From Candidatus Poribacteria bacterium (GTDB taxonomy: Bacteria > Poribacteria > WGA-4E > WGA-3G): 33,164 nucleotides of DNA. Position 1 is the first letter of the stretch, and each line of letters opens with the position of its first letter. Below the pieces are notes generated by a model. That model searched no databases and was not told the origin of the DNA. It saw only the letters and a list, made by a program, of their open reading frames with translations. Positions 31,663-33,164 of the stretch are shown here, piece by piece. The translations under genes and the position numbers were made by a program. Location: positions 3,988-37,151 of the forward strand of contig VXOP01000416.1 of assembly GCA_009839975.1 (NCBI GenBank), in the 5' to 3' direction.

Positions 31663-32208
31663 ATGGAAGAAATACCACGATTACCAAAAACAGAACCATT
31701 ACAATTGCGCTACTACGGCGACCCTGTCCTGCGAAAAAGAGCTGAACCCGTACAGGAAATTACAGACGTAGAACGGCTACTTGCAGATGATATGTTAGAA
31801 ACGCTCTACACTTCATTCGGAATAGGTCTTGCCGCAACACAGGTCGGTATTCTAAAGCGATTTATCATTGTAGATATAGGCGTAGTGGAAGATGAAGAAG
31901 AATTTGAACCTCTAAAACTATTCAACCCTGAAATAATCAGTGTTGAAGGGGAATGTGTCCTTGAAGAGGGATGTCTAAGTATACCCGATTTACGAGCAGA
32001 GGTGAAAAGACCTGAGCAGATTGTCGTCAACGCAATGAATATAGACGACGAAGATGTTCAGATTGAAGCAGACGGCCTCCTTGCACGCGTAATTCAACAT
32101 GAAATAGACCATCTCAACGGAGTCCTTTTTATTGACAGAATTAGCGGCATAAAAAGACAACTGTTGAGAGACCATTTGAAGATAATACAGCAAGCAGAAA
32201 GACCTTAG
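31663..32208 (+). CDS. def: peptide deformylase
   Basis: This enzyme removes the formyl group from the initiator methionine of new proteins, using a bound Fe2+ or other metal. All three family motifs are present: GIGLAATQVG (53-62), EGCLS (102-106, metal ligand C104) and HEIDH (146-150, metal ligands H146 and H150, catalytic E147). The 181 residues are normal length. No good ribosome binding site precedes the ATG. larE starts 12 nt after the stop, so the two are probably cotranscribed. Confidence 0.96.
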   Translation: MEEIPRLPKTEPLQLRYYGDPVLRKRAEPVQEITDVERLLADDMLETLYTSFGIGLAATQVGILKRFIIVDIGVVEDEEEFEPLKLFNPEIISVEGECVLEEGCLSIPDLRAEVKRPEQIVVNAMNIDDEDVQIEADGLLARVIQHEIDHLNGVLFIDRISGIKRQLLRDHLKIIQQAERP

Positions 32209-32219
32209 GATGTGAACAG

Positions 32220-33053
32220 ATGTTACCCCAACCACTACAAACAAAGGTAGATAGACTCTACGATCAATTACAGGATTATGAAAAGGTTATCGTTGCTTTT
32301 TCTGGCGGCGTTGATAGCACATTCCTCGCAGAAGCCGCACAAAACGCTTTAGGAGAAAACGCACTTGCTGTAACCGCAATTTCCGATTCATATCCAATAA
32401 GAGAAATGCGTGCTGCACAAGATATCGCAAAACAGATCGGAATACAGCTTGAGACTGTTCATACAAAAGAATTAGATTTAGAAGGATACGCAAGCAATCC
32501 TACGAATAGATGTTTTTTCTGTAAAACAGAATTATTTGATAGATTGCTACCCATCGCTGAAAAATATGATGTGGGAACCATTATCTACGGTGCTATCCCT
32601 GATGATGTCGGTGACCACCGCCCGGGAATGGATGCAGCTAAAAAGATGGGAATTCAGGCTCCCCTAATAGATGTCGACTTAACAAAAGCAGAGATACGCG
32701 AAATCTCAAAAGAATGGCAACTACCCACCTGGGATAAACCCGCGTTTGCTTGTCTATCTTCGCGGTTCCCTTACGGGATGCGTATCACAAAGGAACTGCT
32801 CCGACAGGTTGATGCAGCAGAGCAGTTTCTATACGATTTAGGAATACGACAATTCCGAGTCAGACACCACGGTGAACTCGCTCGTATTGAATTGGATGCA
32901 GAGGAAATAAATTTACTTCGTCAGCAAGAAACACGAAACCGAGTCAACCTACATTTTAAACAACTCGGATATGAACACGTCACGCTTGATTTGCAAGGGT
33001 ATCGTTCCGGTAGTCTCAATGAAGGAATAACAAAAATCATCACTGGCTCGTAA
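32220..33053 (+). CDS. larE: LarE-type ATP-dependent sacrificial sulfur transferase
   Basis: LarE supplies sulfur to the nickel-pincer nucleotide cofactor of lactate racemase and related LarA enzymes; in Lactiplantibacillus it gives up the sulfur of its own Cys176. The 277 residues include the PP-loop SGGVDST (28-34), RCFFCK (97-102) and KPAFACLSSRFPYG (173-186), placing C178 at the sacrificial-cysteine position. Some LarE-like proteins bind a [4Fe-4S] cluster instead, using three cysteines; C98, C101 and C178 could be such a set. larB, larC and larA are not in the window. Confidence 0.9.
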   Translation: MLPQPLQTKVDRLYDQLQDYEKVIVAFSGGVDSTFLAEAAQNALGENALAVTAISDSYPIREMRAAQDIAKQIGIQLETVHTKELDLEGYASNPTNRCFFCKTELFDRLLPIAEKYDVGTIIYGAIPDDVGDHRPGMDAAKKMGIQAPLIDVDLTKAEIREISKEWQLPTWDKPAFACLSSRFPYGMRITKELLRQVDAAEQFLYDLGIRQFRVRHHGELARIELDAEEINLLRQQETRNRVNLHFKQLGYEHVTLDLQGYRSGSLNEGITKIITGS

Positions 33054-33072
33054 ATAAACATGGGGTCGTAGG

Positions 33073-33164
33073 ATGACAGACTTATCTGGCGTTTTATCAC
33101 TTATTGCAGCATATCCTGTCCATATTGTGACTTTTTTAGGATGCCTCTTACTTGTCTATTATAC
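33073..33164 (+). CDS. start of a membrane protein (partial, runs off the window)
   Basis: An ATG 19 nt after larE opens a frame that continues to the end of the window. The 30 visible residues are largely hydrophobic (LSLIAAYPVHIVTFLGCLLL), suggesting an N-terminal membrane helix. The family cannot be recognised. Confidence 0.5.
   Translation, partial: MTDLSGVLSLIAAYPVHIVTFLGCLLLVYY

Overview
The window looks like a chromosome segment of an uncultured bacterium, most likely Candidatus Poribacteria or a related sponge-associated or planctomycete-like lineage. This placement is inference. It rests on four phytanoyl-CoA dioxygenase (PhyH) paralogues in about 11 kb, a Uma2 nuclease, an M42 peptidase, an AKR-like TIM-barrel protein, a PorV-like outer-membrane protein and many dispersed palindromic repeats, in low-to-moderate GC DNA. 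TGA is an ordinary stop here (for example at 1229-1231 and 5873-5875), so the genetic code is standard. No rRNA, tRNA or CRISPR array was seen.

Positions 87-8656 hold a complete F-type ATP synthase operon behind a good sigma70-like promoter: atpZ-like, an AtpI-AtpZ fusion, atpI-like, then atpB, E, F, H, A, G, D, C. The three leading genes read as a tandem duplication of a Z-I pair whose middle two members have fused. The c subunit has residues at the positions that bind Na+ in Na+-type rings. Its gene lies between two RNA hairpins and has the strongest ribosome binding site of the operon.

Positions 8663-16209 hold accessory genes, mostly on the minus strand: a HicB-like protein, a GNAT acetyltransferase coupled to a TPR serine-protease homologue whose nucleophile position is Asn, a relic of a DUF5615 toxin gene, a Uma2 nuclease on the plus strand, two PhyH enzymes separated by a 40-bp perfect inverted repeat, a TIM-barrel protein and an M42 peptidase.

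Positions 16251-19554 hold a Fic AMP-transferase gene whose upstream DNA is a tandem array of a palindromic operator-like repeat. One half-site of the repeat recurs downstream, before two small unknown genes. Next is the most striking gene of the window, an exported DUF3179 protein with an in-frame UGA exactly where the family has the first Cys of its CPLC motif. A small stem-loop follows at SECIS-like distance, so it is a candidate selenoprotein (UPLC). It also carries ten collagen-like Gly-X-Y triplets.

Positions 19551-23273 hold a third PhyH, then a minus-strand operon PhyH - SDR - CPBP membrane protease. Positions 23452-29254 hold a MITE-like element, a PorV-like barrel/FlgD-like/SPOR fusion, an amidohydrolase, a membrane-anchored vWA protein and a GT-C-type glycosyltransferase. 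Positions 29261-30680 are an IS1341-type element (tnpB without tnpA) with IS608-like ends and a highly structured leader RNA behind a near-consensus promoter. The window ends with two overlapping small winged-helix-like ORFs, def, larE and the start of a membrane protein.
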